The notes below the pieces were generated by a model. The model was not told the DNA's origin, did not search any database, and worked only from the letters and a program-made list of their open reading frames with translations. Shown here piece by piece: positions 1 to 8,432 of a DNA stretch of 64,000 bases; within the stretch, counting starts at the first letter, position 1, and each line of letters opens with the position of its first letter. The stretch is taken from positions 1 through 64,000 of the forward strand of contig NZ_VCHQ01000011.1 in the NCBI RefSeq assembly GCF_005860775.1, read 5' to 3'. This DNA is from Klebsiella indica. GTDB taxonomy: Bacteria > Pseudomonadota > Gammaproteobacteria > Enterobacterales > Enterobacteriaceae. Both the position numbers and the translations under genes were made by a program.

Positions 1-149
1 CTGATCTGATACTACGGGCTGAAATATAAAGGATATAACTTTTTTTATGATTTTCAGCCTCTGAAAAGCCCCTGACGAATAACGGACTCACCGCATGGGG
101 GTTGGGCGCATCAAGGAAACCTGGCGAGAACGCAGGCGCGCATCCAGGA
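1..149. other. left-edge non-coding stretch
   Basis: No gene can be supported here. A short open stretch on the plus strand runs from after a TGA at 7-9 to a TGA at 73-75, but it has only 21 codons and no start. In E. coli the gene on this side of gstB would be dacC, pointing left; it is not visible in the window, so extra DNA separates gstB from whatever lies beyond the edge. The stretch leads directly into the hairpin-rich element at 150-431. Confidence 0.5.
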
Positions 150-431
150 CTGGCCGCCAGGACGGCGGCCAGAGGGCGGGTCGAGACAGGGACAAAATTG
201 CCGGGAGCAATTTTGAACAGCGCTTGCGCTGGCCCTGGAAGGGCGAGTCCCAGGGATGGGACGAGTAGCGTCGAGTCCCGCCCGGTCCGCCAGATGAAGC
301 CGGAGTGGAGCGGACCGCGCAGCGGCAGGTTTTCAGCGCAATGCCGGGGGTGCAGGGGGACGGGCGAAACGTCCCCCTGCCCGTTCACACGCTGTGGATA
401 TAACGAATATCCGCGAATTTATCGTGAACGG
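150..431. other. hairpin-dense element, possible structured RNA or mobile-element remnant
   Basis: Nine perfect or near-perfect stem-loops sit in about 280 bp. They are 150-158/164-172 (9 bp, loop AGGAC); 193-201/207-215 (9 bp, loop CGGGA); 218-223/226-231 (6 bp, loop TT); 232-236/240-244 (5 bp, loop GGA); 247-252/257-262 (6 bp, loop GGGA); 283-290/310-317 (8 bp); 352-362/370-380 (11 bp); 396-401/407-412 (6 bp, loop AACGA). The last lies inside a longer stem 381-388/424-431. A 7-bp stem 174-180/277-283 encloses four of the hairpins, giving a multibranch junction. A 118-codon reading frame crosses the element (102-458), but its Arg/Gly/Pro-rich product looks like a by-product of GC-rich stems. 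I infer a structured RNA or a folded DNA element; I do not recognise its family with certainty. Confidence 0.6.
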
Positions 432-569
432 AACAGACCACGGAATCTGAATGGGTGAAAACGAAAAATGCGTCATGCTCGCCAGAACCACCGATCGACA
501 GAACCGCTCAGCCAGCCATAAACACAACTGACACCCCTTAACTGACCAGCATCAGGACGCAGGCAGGGC

Positions 570-616
570 CTGTTCAGGCAGCGAACAAAGATGCAGCTTG
601 AAGTATGATGGGTATA
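570..616 (+). repeat. partial ERIC element (right arm only)
   Basis: The stretch ends in a sequence almost identical to the conserved ERIC terminus: ATGCAGCTTGAAGTATGA at 591-608, closing with GGGTATA at 610-616. The preceding bases (GCAGC, GAAC) follow the ERIC pattern loosely. No left arm is visible upstream, so this is one arm of the 127-bp enterobacterial repeat, probably cut when neighbouring DNA changed. It lies in the leader of gstB. Confidence 0.6.
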
Positions 617-687
617 TAGATTAACTTTATTGCAACATGAATGCTCACAACGCCGTAATGGCGACTTAATAAAAGGCATGTACCAAT

Positions 688-1314
688 ATGATTACGCTGT
701 GGGGCAGAAATAACTCGACCAATGTGAAGAAAGTTCGCTGGGTACTGGATGAACTTGATCTCCCGTATCAGCAAATTCTGGCAGGCCTGGAGTTCGGCCT
801 GAATCGTGATCCTGAATATCTGGCCATGAATCCTAATGGTCTGGTGCCGCTGCTGAAAGATGCGTCTACCGGCATTGTGCTCTGGGAATCGAATACCATT
901 ATTCGCTACCTGGCCGCGCAATATGGTCAGAATCGACTGTGGCTTGAGTCGCCAGCCGAGCGCGCGCAGGGCGAAAAATGGATGGACTGGGCCAATGGTT
1001 CGCTCTCTCCCGCCCATCGGCCGGTTTTAATGGGACTGGTAAGAACGCCGCCGGAAAAGCGCGATCCTGACGCAATCGACGCGGCTATCGCGCACTGCGA
1101 GACGCTGTTCGCTATTCTTGATGGCGAACTGGCGCAACATCAATGGCTTTCAGGCGACGCCTTCGGCCTGGGCGACATCGCCGTCGCACCGTTCGTTTAT
1201 AACCTGCTGGAAACGGTGAAAACCTGGCAACCGCGCCCGCATCTGCAGCGCTGGTATCAGCAAATTAGCGCGCGTCAGTCCTGGCGCGATGTGATCGCGA
1301 TCCCGGTGACCTGA
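688..1314 (+). CDS. gstB: glutathione S-transferase GstB
   Basis: This 208-residue cytosolic enzyme conjugates glutathione to electrophilic compounds; E. coli GstB acts on bromoacetate-type substrates. Residues 1-80 form the thioredoxin-like GST domain, starting [15 protein letters not shown] as in the E. coli protein and containing the NPNGLVPLL and WESN glutathione-site motifs. The rest is the helical C-terminal domain with [12 protein letters not shown] and WYQQ. Length equals E. coli GstB. The AAAGG about 10 bases before the ATG is a modest ribosome site. The gene converges on yliI with only one base between the two stop codons, so no separate terminator fits between them. The upstream neighbour is not dacC, unlike K-12. 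Confidence 0.93.
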   Translation: MITLWGRNNSTNVKKVRWVLDELDLPYQQILAGLEFGLNRDPEYLAMNPNGLVPLLKDASTGIVLWESNTIIRYLAAQYGQNRLWLESPAERAQGEKWMDWANGSLSPAHRPVLMGLVRTPPEKRDPDAIDAAIAHCETLFAILDGELAQHQWLSGDAFGLGDIAVAPFVYNLLETVKTWQPRPHLQRWYQQISARQSWRDVIAIPVT

Positions 1315-1315
1315 T

Positions 1316-2428
1316 TTAGCCCGTCGGGCTCACCTTCAGCAGTTCGCCGTTGGATTCGTCGGTTAAGACATACAGATAACCATCGGGTCCAACGCGCACA
1401 TCGCGGATGCGTTTACCGCGATCGCGCAAAATTCTCGCCTGTTCAGTCACCTTATCGCCATCAACATTCAACACAATCAACGACTCATCCTTCAGCGCGC
1501 CGATAAACAGCTTATGTTGCCACTGCGGGAACCTCTGCGCATGATAAAAGGCCATACCGCTCACCGCCGGAGATTTTTCCCAGACAAACAGCGGCGCTTC
1601 GGTTCCCGCCACCACCTTGCCTTTCGCTTCCGGAATCGGCAAGCCGCTATAGTTAATGCCATGTGTCGCCAGCGGCCAGCCGTAGTTCTTGCCTTTTTGC
1701 GGAATATTAATCTCGTCGCCGCCGCGTGGCCCGTGCTCATTCAGCCATAGCGTATCGCTCCACGGATTCATCGCCATTCCTTGCGGATTGCGGATGCCAT
1801 AAGCCCAGATCTCCGGCCTGACGCCGGACTGACCGACAAACGGGTTATCCGCCGGAACATTACCCTCCTCCGTCAGGCGCACCACTTTTCCCTGTAGCTT
1901 GTCCAGGTCCTGAGCGGTCGAACGCTGATTATTTTCCCCTAACCCGATAAATAAATGGCCATGACCGTCGAACACCAGCCGCCCGCCAAAATGATTTCCG
2001 GTTGACAGCTTCGGCTGCTGGCGAAAAACAACCCTGAAGTGTTCCAGGCTCAGGCGATCCTCGCTCAATCGGCCATAGCCCACGGCAGTCCCGGCTTTAC
2101 CGTCGTTACCGCCTTCGGCATAGCTTAGCCAGACCCGGCGCGATTGGGGAAAATCAGGCGCCAGCGCCACGTCCAGCAGACCGCCCTGACCGTGGGCCCA
2201 CACCTGCGGGACGCCGGATAGCGGAGATGAGAGGCCATTATCCTGCTGCCAGTGCCTGAGTTCTCCTCCACGGAGAGTAATCAGTATTCCCTGGTCATCG
2301 GGAAGAAAGGCCAGCGACCACGGGTGTTCAAGCTGGTTCTGCAGCACGTCCACCCGTTCACCGGCAGCAGCTGAAGCGGCGAGAAACAACAGCACGGAAA
2401 GAGCAATCAGGGTAACGGTCTGGCGCAT
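1316..2428 (-). CDS. yliI: PQQ-dependent aldose sugar dehydrogenase YliI
   Basis: This is a 370-residue periplasmic beta-propeller dehydrogenase that oxidises aldoses using pyrroloquinoline quinone and calcium. A signal peptide of about 22 residues (basic MRQ, hydrophobic core, AAA-G cleavage region) is followed by the soluble glucose dehydrogenase fold. Family signatures include HPWSLAFLPD, GNHFGGRLVFDGHGHLF, GLGENNQR, YGIRNPQGMA and NEHGPRGGDEIN. E. coli YliI has 371 residues and lacks its own PQQ synthesis; no PQQ biosynthesis gene lies in this window. An AGGAGT ribosome site precedes the ATG. It is read in the same direction as bssR, about 100 bp downstream. Confidence 0.93.
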   Translation of the reverse strand: MRQTVTLIALSVLLFLAASAAAGERVDVLQNQLEHPWSLAFLPDDQGILITLRGGELRHWQQDNGLSSPLSGVPQVWAHGQGGLLDVALAPDFPQSRRVWLSYAEGGNDGKAGTAVGYGRLSEDRLSLEHFRVVFRQQPKLSTGNHFGGRLVFDGHGHLFIGLGENNQRSTAQDLDKLQGKVVRLTEEGNVPADNPFVGQSGVRPEIWAYGIRNPQGMAMNPWSDTLWLNEHGPRGGDEINIPQKGKNYGWPLATHGINYSGLPIPEAKGKVVAGTEAPLFVWEKSPAVSGMAFYHAQRFPQWQHKLFIGALKDESLIVLNVDGDKVTEQARILRDRGKRIRDVRVGPDGYLYVLTDESNGELLKVSPTG

Positions 2429-2509
2429 GGCATACTCCTCGTGTCAGCGATGCTGATAAGAGTAGCCAGCGTGGGGAAACAGAAATAGATTTTTACATAA
2501 CATTAATAA

Positions 2510-2527
2510 GGGGGAGCACGCTCCCCC
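2510..2527 (-). terminator. hairpin downstream of bssR
   Basis: GGGGGAGC (2510-2517) and GCTCCCCC (2520-2527) form a perfect 8-bp GC stem with a 2-base loop just beyond the bssR stop codon. On the minus strand it is followed by TTATTAATG rather than a pure U-run, so it may be a weak terminator or an mRNA-end stabiliser before yliI. Confidence 0.5.
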
Positions 2528-2532
2528 CGGTT

Positions 2533-2919
2533 TCAGGCATGGGTAACTGGCGCTAACGCATTCAATTTATGAATATTTAACGTCAATACCGCCAGACAGC
2601 GTTCCAGCTTATCTACGTTGATAGCAATGTAAGCCGGGCAGTCATGATGCCCACTCATCAGGCATATGGCCGCAGAAGCAACGGCCTCACCCGCAAGTCG
2701 CAAGGATTCCCTTTCCTCCGGCGTGGCGGCGTACTGCAGGAGCGGTGCGTGTTCACGCATTTCATGACACAATTCAAACAAGTTATCACGCAGATGGTCG
2801 TTTTCGCTGACTGACATATAGCCTTTTGCTTTACGCAACTGCAGATAAGCATCAATGTCAATATTGGCGTTAATCAGCTTATTCATCAGGTTACGATATC
2901 GTCTGTCAACGGTCATCAC
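2533..2919 (-). CDS. bssR: biofilm formation regulator BssR
   Basis: This 128-residue cytosolic protein is homologous to E. coli BssR (127 residues), which affects biofilm formation through indole and AI-2 signalling; no molecular mechanism is established. It shares the diagnostic core QLRKAKGYMSVSENDHLRDN and CLMSGHHDCP with the E. coli protein. The N-terminus differs: two consecutive ATG codons, either of which could start the protein. A strong GAGGAGG ribosome site lies about 8 bases upstream. It is divergent from rimO across a 358-bp AT-rich gap. Confidence 0.88.
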   Translation of the reverse strand: MMTVDRRYRNLMNKLINANIDIDAYLQLRKAKGYMSVSENDHLRDNLFELCHEMREHAPLLQYAATPEERESLRLAGEAVASAAICLMSGHHDCPAYIAINVDKLERCLAVLTLNIHKLNALAPVTHA

Positions 2920-3277
2920 AGGCCCTCCTCTGTCATCCTTTACCCTGTTTATAATATGGCTATTTTTTGTACAAAAGGATGCGTGAGATCAATAATCCTC
3001 AAGCCATTAACATCATTTACAATGTTGCAACGATGATAAAGCGTGTTTTTCCCGCTCGGTGTCGCGGTCAACGCAAAAAACGGGCCTCGCAAGGAGGTCC
3101 GCTATCCGTTGCAAACATTAAGTTGATATTCTTATTCGGGGGCCGATTAAGGAAAATCATCCGCATAAAAAGAAAAACTTATCGCGCGGCGCGAACAAGA
3201 AAACTAGTATAAACTTTCTGCCAATCCCGGTAGAATCCCTGCCCTCATCATCCCAATAACTGAACACTTTTTAAGCT
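2920..3277. other. bssR-rimO divergent intergenic region
   Basis: This 358-bp AT-rich gap must hold two divergent promoters. On the bssR side a promoter can be read (see 2948-2976). On the rimO side the last 60 bases contain ACTAGTATAAAC, a possible -10 region. An open frame at 2967-3212 has a Lys/Arg-rich composition and no ribosome site, and is not credible as a gene. Confidence 0.5.
2948..2976 (-). promoter_or_regulatory. bssR promoter with 12-bp palindrome
   Basis: On the minus strand TTTTGT (2971-2976) and TATAAA (2948-2953) are separated by 17 bp, a reasonable sigma-70 promoter for bssR. The -35 element overlaps a perfect palindrome, TTTTGTACAAAA (2965-2976), which could be an operator. 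The promoter is predicted from spacing only. Confidence 0.45.
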
Positions 3278-4603
3278 ATGAGCAATGTCACCCATCAGCC
3301 GAAAATCGGCTTTGTCTCTCTGGGCTGCCCGAAAAACCTCGTGGACTCAGAACGTATCCTGACAGAACTGCGCACCGAAGGGTATGACGTCGTTCCGACC
3401 TACGAAAACGCCGATATGGTTATCGTTAATACCTGCGGCTTTATCGATAGCGCCGTGCAGGAGTCTCTGGAAGCGATTGGCGAAGCGTTGAAAGAAAACG
3501 GCAAAGTGATTGTCACCGGCTGCCTGGGCGCGAAAGAAGATCAGATCCGCGAAGTGCATCCGAAGGTACTGGAAATCACGGGTCCGCACAGCTACGAGCA
3601 GGTGCTTGAGCATGTCCATCACTACACGCCGAAGCCGAAGCACAACCCGTTCCTGAGCCTGGTGCCGGAACAGGGGGTTAAGCTGACGCCGCGCCATTAC
3701 GCCTACCTGAAAATCTCCGAAGGCTGCAACCATCGCTGCACCTTCTGTATTATTCCGTCAATGCGCGGCGACCTTGTCAGCCGTCCGATTGGTGAAGTGC
3801 TGGCTGAAGCCAAACGTCTGGCGGATGCCGGAGTAAAAGAGCTGCTGGTGATTTCTCAGGACACCTCTGCTTACGGCGTCGATGTGAAGCATCGCACCGG
3901 TTTCCACAACGGCATGCCGGTAAAAACCAGCATGGTGAGCCTGTGCGAAGCGCTGGCAGAACTGGGTATCTGGGTGCGCCTGCACTACGTCTATCCGTAC
4001 CCGCACGTGGATGACGTCATCCCGTTAATGGCGGAAGGCAAGATTCTGCCATATCTGGACATCCCGTTACAGCACGCCAGCCCGCGAATTCTGAAGCTGA
4101 TGAAGCGACCCGGCGCCGTTGACCGCCAGCTGGCGCGCATCAAACAGTGGCGTGAAATCTGCCCGCAGCTGACCCTGCGCTCCACCTTTATCGTCGGCTT
4201 CCCTGGCGAAACGGAAGAAGACTTCCAGATGCTACTCGACTTCCTGAAAGAAGCCCGTCTGGATCGCGTTGGCTGTTTCAAATACAGCCCGGTAGAAGGC
4301 GCGACCGCCAACGAACTGGCGGATCAGGTGCCGGAAGAGGTCAAAGAAGCGCGCTGGAACCGTTTTATGCAGCTTCAGCAGCAGATCTCCGCCGAGCGCC
4401 TGCAGGAAAAAATCGGCCGCGAGATTCTGGTCCTGATTGACGAAGTCGATGACGAAGGGGCGATTGGCCGCAGTATGGCTGATGCGCCGGAAATCGACGG
4501 CGCGGTGTATCTGAACGGGGAAAACAAACTCAGGCCCGGCGACATTGTGCGGGTAAAAGTGGAACACGCCGACGAATACGACCTGTGGGGCAGCCGGGTT
4601 TAA
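3278..4603 (+). CDS. rimO: ribosomal protein S12 methylthiotransferase RimO
   Basis: This 441-residue radical-SAM enzyme adds a methylthio group to Asp88/89 of ribosomal protein S12. The N-terminal MTTase domain carries the auxiliary-cluster cysteines Cys17, Cys53 and Cys82. The radical-SAM domain has the CX3CX2C set Cys150, Cys154 and Cys157 (GCNHRCTFC). The C-terminal 65 residues form the TRAM domain. Length and cysteine positions match E. coli RimO exactly. In K-12, yliE and yliF lie between rimO and gsiD; here the rimO stop is followed within 180 bp by gsiD on the other strand. Confidence 0.97.
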   Translation: MSNVTHQPKIGFVSLGCPKNLVDSERILTELRTEGYDVVPTYENADMVIVNTCGFIDSAVQESLEAIGEALKENGKVIVTGCLGAKEDQIREVHPKVLEITGPHSYEQVLEHVHHYTPKPKHNPFLSLVPEQGVKLTPRHYAYLKISEGCNHRCTFCIIPSMRGDLVSRPIGEVLAEAKRLADAGVKELLVISQDTSAYGVDVKHRTGFHNGMPVKTSMVSLCEALAELGIWVRLHYVYPYPHVDDVIPLMAEGKILPYLDIPLQHASPRILKLMKRPGAVDRQLARIKQWREICPQLTLRSTFIVGFPGETEEDFQMLLDFLKEARLDRVGCFKYSPVEGATANELADQVPEEVKEARWNRFMQLQQQISAERLQEKIGREILVLIDEVDDEGAIGRSMADAPEIDGAVYLNGENKLRPGDIVRVKVEHADEYDLWGSRV

Positions 4604-4647
4604 TTCCGCTTTCTGAAATTATCCAGGGCGACAAAACGACGCCGCTC

Positions 4648-4683
4648 CCCAGGCCCGGTAAGCGCCAGTTAGCGCCGCCGGGC
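4648..4683. repeat. REP element
   Basis: GGCCCGGTAAGCGCCAG followed by AGCGCCGCCGGGC matches the GC-rich imperfect palindrome of enterobacterial REP sequences. It lies between the convergent ends of rimO and gsiD, the usual REP location. Confidence 0.7.
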
Positions 4684-4716
4684 ATATAAGCCACCGCATC
4701 CAGTGGTGGCTTATAT
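4684..4716. terminator. bidirectional terminator between rimO and gsiD
   Basis: A perfect 12-bp stem, ATATAAGCCACC (4684-4695) and GGTGGCTTATAT (4705-4716), encloses a 9-base loop. The AT-rich outer part gives U-containing tails on both strands, suited to stopping both convergent transcripts. Confidence 0.75.
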
Positions 4717-4783
4717 CTTATCCGACCTGTGGTTCCGGCCGGGAATAACCCCGACGACAACCGCCCGCCTACTCAGCTTCCCG

Positions 4784-5695
4784 TTACCCTTTTATCTTCG
4801 GATCCAGCGCATCGCGCAGGCCGTCGCCAAGCAGATTAAACGCCAGCACGGTGAGAAAAATGGCAATCGCCGGGAACAGCGCTACGTGCGGCGCCATCAC
4901 CATATCCGCCCGTGCCTCATTGAGCATCGCCCCCCACTCCGGGGTCGGCGGCTGCGCGCCGAGGCCAAGAAACGAAAGACTGGCGGCAGAGATAATCGAT
5001 ACCCCGATGCGCATAGTGAAATAGACCACAATCGACGATACCGTACCGGGCAGGATGTGATTAAACAGAATATTGGCATCGCTGGCGCCAATACTGCGCG
5101 CCGACTCGATAAACGTCTGCTGTTTAAGCACCAGGGTATTGCCGCGCACCAGGCGCGCGAATGCCGGGATCGAAAAGATCGCCACCGCAATGATCACGTT
5201 TGACATCCCGCTGCCCATCACCGCCACCACGGCAATGGCCAGCAAAATGCCGGGGAAAGCAAATAGCACATCGCAGATGCGCATAATGATACGATCCCAC
5301 CAGCCTTCGTAATATCCAGCCAGCAGCCCGAGCACAGTGCCGATCGCTGCGCCAATCAGTACCGCCAGCACGCCAGCGGCCAGCGAGATCCGCGCCCCGA
5401 CCAGTACCCGGCTAAAAATATCCCGCCCCAGCGAGTCAACGCCGAACCAGTGCGTCATCGACGGTCCATCATTGAGCCGATCGTAGTCAAAATAGTTTTC
5501 CGCATCGAACGGCGCAATCCACGGCGCAACGATCGCCACCGCAATCAGCAGCAGAACAAATATCCCCGCCCCCACCGCCACCGGTTGATGGCGGAAACGC
5601 CGCCAGAACTCATGCCACGGCGTACGTATCTGTCCAGGTTTCACCCCCGGCATCGCGTCGATAATCGCTTGTCTTCTCCAGTTGAGCAATCGCAC
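4784..5695 (-). CDS. gsiD: glutathione ABC importer permease GsiD
   Basis: This 303-residue inner-membrane permease is one of two channel subunits of the Gsi glutathione importer. It is a DppC-type protein with an N-terminal hydrophobic segment near residues 35-57, five further membrane segments, and the EAA loop [20 protein letters not shown] that docks the ATPase. The start is taken as GTG at 5695 because the protein then begins VRLLNWRR, aligning with E. coli MRLFNWRR, and the length equals the E. coli 303. The upstream ATG at 5740 would add 15 residues inside gsiC. The gsiC stop codon is one base upstream, so translation is probably coupled. Confidence 0.95.
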   Translation of the reverse strand: MRLLNWRRQAIIDAMPGVKPGQIRTPWHEFWRRFRHQPVAVGAGIFVLLLIAVAIVAPWIAPFDAENYFDYDRLNDGPSMTHWFGVDSLGRDIFSRVLVGARISLAAGVLAVLIGAAIGTVLGLLAGYYEGWWDRIIMRICDVLFAFPGILLAIAVVAVMGSGMSNVIIAVAIFSIPAFARLVRGNTLVLKQQTFIESARSIGASDANILFNHILPGTVSSIVVYFTMRIGVSIISAASLSFLGLGAQPPTPEWGAMLNEARADMVMAPHVALFPAIAIFLTVLAFNLLGDGLRDALDPKIKG

Positions 5696-5696
5696 C

Positions 5697-6617
5697 TTAC
5701 TTATACCTGATAGCCGGATTAATGGCGGCATACAGTACATCCACCACTAAATTGATAAGAATAAATTCCAGAGAAAACAGCAGTACTTCCGCCTGGATCA
5801 CCGGATAGTCGCGCATCTCCACTGAATCCACCAGCAAACGCCCCAGCCCAGGCCAGTTAAAGACCTTCTCCACCACGATTGAACCGCCGAGCAAAAAACC
5901 GAACTGCAGGCCCATCATGGTCACCACCGGGATCATCGCATTACGCAGGCCATGTTTAAGCACCACCAGCGTTTCGCGTACGCCTTTCGCCCTGGCGGTA
6001 CGCATGTAGTCTTCATGCAGAACATCGACGAACGACGCACGGGTAAAGCGCGCCATCACCGCCGCCACCGCCGCGCCCAGCGTCAACGAAGGCAAAATAT
6101 AATGCCGCCAGCTATCGGCCCCCACGGTCGGCAACCAGCCCAGTTCGACGGAAAAAACCTGCATCAGCAGCATACCGAGCGCAAACGCCGGAAATGAGAT
6201 CCCGGTAACCGCCAGCGCCATGCCGAGACGATCCGGCCAGCGATTACGCCAGACCGCCGCCACAATTCCCGTCGCCATACCAAACAAAACCGCCCAGCTC
6301 ATACTGGCGAGCGTCAGCCAGAGCGTGGGCATAAAACGGCTGGCGATTTCGCTGCTCACCGGACGGCGCGAAGCCATCGAGCTGCCAAAATCCCCTTGCA
6401 AAATATTGCTGATATAGTGCCAGAACTGAACATACAGCGGCTGGTCGAGCCCCAGTTGCTGGCGCACCATGCCCACCACCTGCGCATCCGCTTCCGGTCC
6501 GGCAATCAACCGCGCCGGGTCACCGGGCAGCATATGCACAAACAAAAACACCAGCACCGCCACAATCAGTAGCGTCGGGATCAGCCCCAGCAGGCGTTTA
6601 ATTACATAATTGAACAT
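5697..6617 (-). CDS. gsiC: glutathione ABC importer permease GsiC
   Basis: This 306-residue inner-membrane permease of the DppB type pairs with GsiD. It begins [16 protein letters not shown] and has six predicted membrane segments, the periplasmic motif [19 protein letters not shown], and the EAA loop [11 protein letters not shown] near residue 205. Length equals E. coli GsiC. An AGGAGA ribosome site precedes the ATG. The gene is separated from gsiB by about 240 bp, far more than is usual inside this operon, and that gap carries a hairpin (6712-6741). Confidence 0.96.
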   Translation of the reverse strand: MFNYVIKRLLGLIPTLLIVAVLVFLFVHMLPGDPARLIAGPEADAQVVGMVRQQLGLDQPLYVQFWHYISNILQGDFGSSMASRRPVSSEIASRFMPTLWLTLASMSWAVLFGMATGIVAAVWRNRWPDRLGMALAVTGISFPAFALGMLLMQVFSVELGWLPTVGADSWRHYILPSLTLGAAVAAVMARFTRASFVDVLHEDYMRTARAKGVRETLVVLKHGLRNAMIPVVTMMGLQFGFLLGGSIVVEKVFNWPGLGRLLVDSVEMRDYPVIQAEVLLFSLEFILINLVVDVLYAAINPAIRYK

Positions 6618-6711
6618 GCTTCTCCTTGCGCAACCTACCCACAGCCTGTGTCAGGGAGCGATGGCTATCCCTGAACAGGTCATACTGCAGAATAGCGGTA
6701 AATGCGTAAAT

Positions 6712-6741
6712 CCTGGTCACCAACGTAAGCAAGTGACCAGG
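6712..6741 (-). promoter_or_regulatory. stem-loop in the enlarged gsiB-gsiC gap
   Basis: CCTGGTCAC (6712-6720) and GTGACCAGG (6733-6741) form a perfect 9-bp stem with a 12-base loop. Lying between the binding-protein gene and the permease genes, it could protect the upstream mRNA or lower permease expression. No U-run follows on the minus strand, so it is not a typical terminator. Confidence 0.5.
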
Positions 6742-6856
6742 ACGGGCAACACACCGGCCTGAAACAGGTTTAGACATCCCAGAATGCGGCCCGTACTCAT
6801 CAATCGACCGTCTATTTGTAGCCAATACATCTGCAATGTGAAATATCACGGGGAGA

Positions 6857-8395
6857 CTACTGCAGATCCGCGTGATCGAAGCTAAATCCCGTATCCGGCT
6901 GGATATAGAACCCGGTCAAATTTTTACTGTGCGCCGAGACCAGTTTCTCCACCACCAGCGGCACCCACGGCGACGCTTTCCAGATGATGTCCTGCGCATC
7001 CTTATAAAGCCGCGCTTTTTCCTGCGTGTCAGTGGTTTTCAGCGCCTCCTTCAGATCTTTATCAACCTGAGGATTGCTGTAGAACGCGGTATTAAACAGA
7101 GTGGGCGGCCAGTTTTGCGAAGCAAACAGCGGCGACAGCGCCCAGTCGGCTTCGCCGGTCGACGCTGACCAGCCGGTATAGAACATCCGTACACCGCTCT
7201 CTTTCTGCCCTTTGTCTTCCACTTCCGCCGCGCGTTGCCCTGCGTCCATCGCCGTCAGTTGCGTTTTAATCCCCACCTGCGCCAGCTGCTGCTGGGTGAA
7301 TTGCAGTACTTTCTGCGCGGTACTGTGGTTATGCGACGACCATAGCGTGGTGCTAAAACCATTCGGATAACCCGCTTCTTTCAGCAGCTCACGCGCTTTC
7401 GCCGGATTGTATGGCCAGGCGGGGAAGCTTACAGCATACGCAATCGATGGCGGCACCACGCCGGTCGCCGGGGTGGCATAGCCCGCAAAAGCCACTTTCA
7501 CCAGCGCCTGACGATTGATCGCGTAATTAATCGCCTCGCGTACTTTCGGATTATCAAACGGCTTCTGCGTCACGTTCATGCTGATATAGCGCTGCATAAT
7601 GGACGGGCTGGTCACCAGCTCCAGCTTACTGTTCTTCGCCAGCAGCGGGGCCTGCTCATAAGGGATCGGGAAAGCAAACTGCGCTTCGCCGGTCTGCAAC
7701 ATCGCCGCACGGGTGTTGTTATCCACCACCGGACGCCAGGTGATGGAATCCAGTTTTGGTAATCCCGGCTGCCAGTAGCCAGCAAACTTCTTCACTTTAA
7801 CAAAATCGGTCTGATTCCAGGTGTCGAGCTGATACGGACCGGTGCCGACCGGATGAAAACCAATCTCTTTACCGTATTTCTTCAGTGCCGCCGGAGAAAT
7901 CATCGCCGTCGCCGGATGGGCCAGGATATTAATAAACGCGGAGAAAGGCTGTTTGAGGGTGATTTTCACCGTTGTCGGGTCAACCGCTTCGGTGCTGGCG
8001 ATATCTTTATACAGATTATAGCGCTTGAGGTGATTGTCCGGGTTGCTGGCGCGATCGAGATTGATCTTAACCGCTTCGGCATTAAAATCAGTACCGTCCT
8101 GGAACTTCACGCCCGAATGCAGCTTGATGGTATAAACCAGCCCGTCCGGGGAAACGGTATAGCTTTCCGCCAGCACGTTTTGCAGTTTCATGTCTTTATC
8201 AAGACCGAACAACCCTTGATAAAAGGACTTCGCCACCGCCTGCGATAACGTATCGTTGGCGTCGTACGGGTCGAGGGTCGTAAAGTTAGAACCGACCGCC
8301 ACCACCACATCTTTTGCGGCAAACGCTGGCGTCACGACCAGCGCCGAAGCGATGCTTATTGCCAACAGCCATTTACCTGAAACACGTTGAGTCAT
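6857..8395 (-). CDS. gsiB: glutathione-binding periplasmic protein GsiB
   Basis: This 512-residue solute-binding protein of the peptide/nickel family (SBP_bac_5) delivers glutathione to GsiCD. The start is ATG at 8395, with AGGAGA 6 bases upstream, giving a signal peptide of about 26 residues ([20 protein letters not shown], then PAFA cleavage before AKDVVV). A longer reading to 8473 would bury the signal peptide. Conserved segments include [20 protein letters not shown] and [11 protein letters not shown], and the end SFDHADLQ, all as in E. coli, and the length is the same. It follows gsiA by 37 bp. Confidence 0.96.
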   Translation of the reverse strand: MTQRVSGKWLLAISIASALVVTPAFAAKDVVVAVGSNFTTLDPYDANDTLSQAVAKSFYQGLFGLDKDMKLQNVLAESYTVSPDGLVYTIKLHSGVKFQDGTDFNAEAVKINLDRASNPDNHLKRYNLYKDIASTEAVDPTTVKITLKQPFSAFINILAHPATAMISPAALKKYGKEIGFHPVGTGPYQLDTWNQTDFVKVKKFAGYWQPGLPKLDSITWRPVVDNNTRAAMLQTGEAQFAFPIPYEQAPLLAKNSKLELVTSPSIMQRYISMNVTQKPFDNPKVREAINYAINRQALVKVAFAGYATPATGVVPPSIAYAVSFPAWPYNPAKARELLKEAGYPNGFSTTLWSSHNHSTAQKVLQFTQQQLAQVGIKTQLTAMDAGQRAAEVEDKGQKESGVRMFYTGWSASTGEADWALSPLFASQNWPPTLFNTAFYSNPQVDKDLKEALKTTDTQEKARLYKDAQDIIWKASPWVPLVVEKLVSAHSKNLTGFYIQPDTGFSFDHADLQ

Positions 8396-8432
8396 GTTGT
8401 TCTCCTGAAATGCTGCGTTATTGATGTCGTTG

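Noticed and set aside
102-458. 118-codon open frame through the hairpin array
   Set aside because: Arg/Gly/Pro/Ser-rich product without a recognisable fold; no good ribosome site; the open frame is explained by GC-rich stems lacking stop codons.
2967-3212. 81-codon open frame in the bssR-rimO gap
   Set aside because: Lys/Arg-rich, no ribosome site, overlaps the bssR promoter.
6598-6849. 83-codon open frame in the gsiB-gsiC gap
   Set aside because: No ribosome site and no similarity to known families; the gap looks non-coding with a hairpin.
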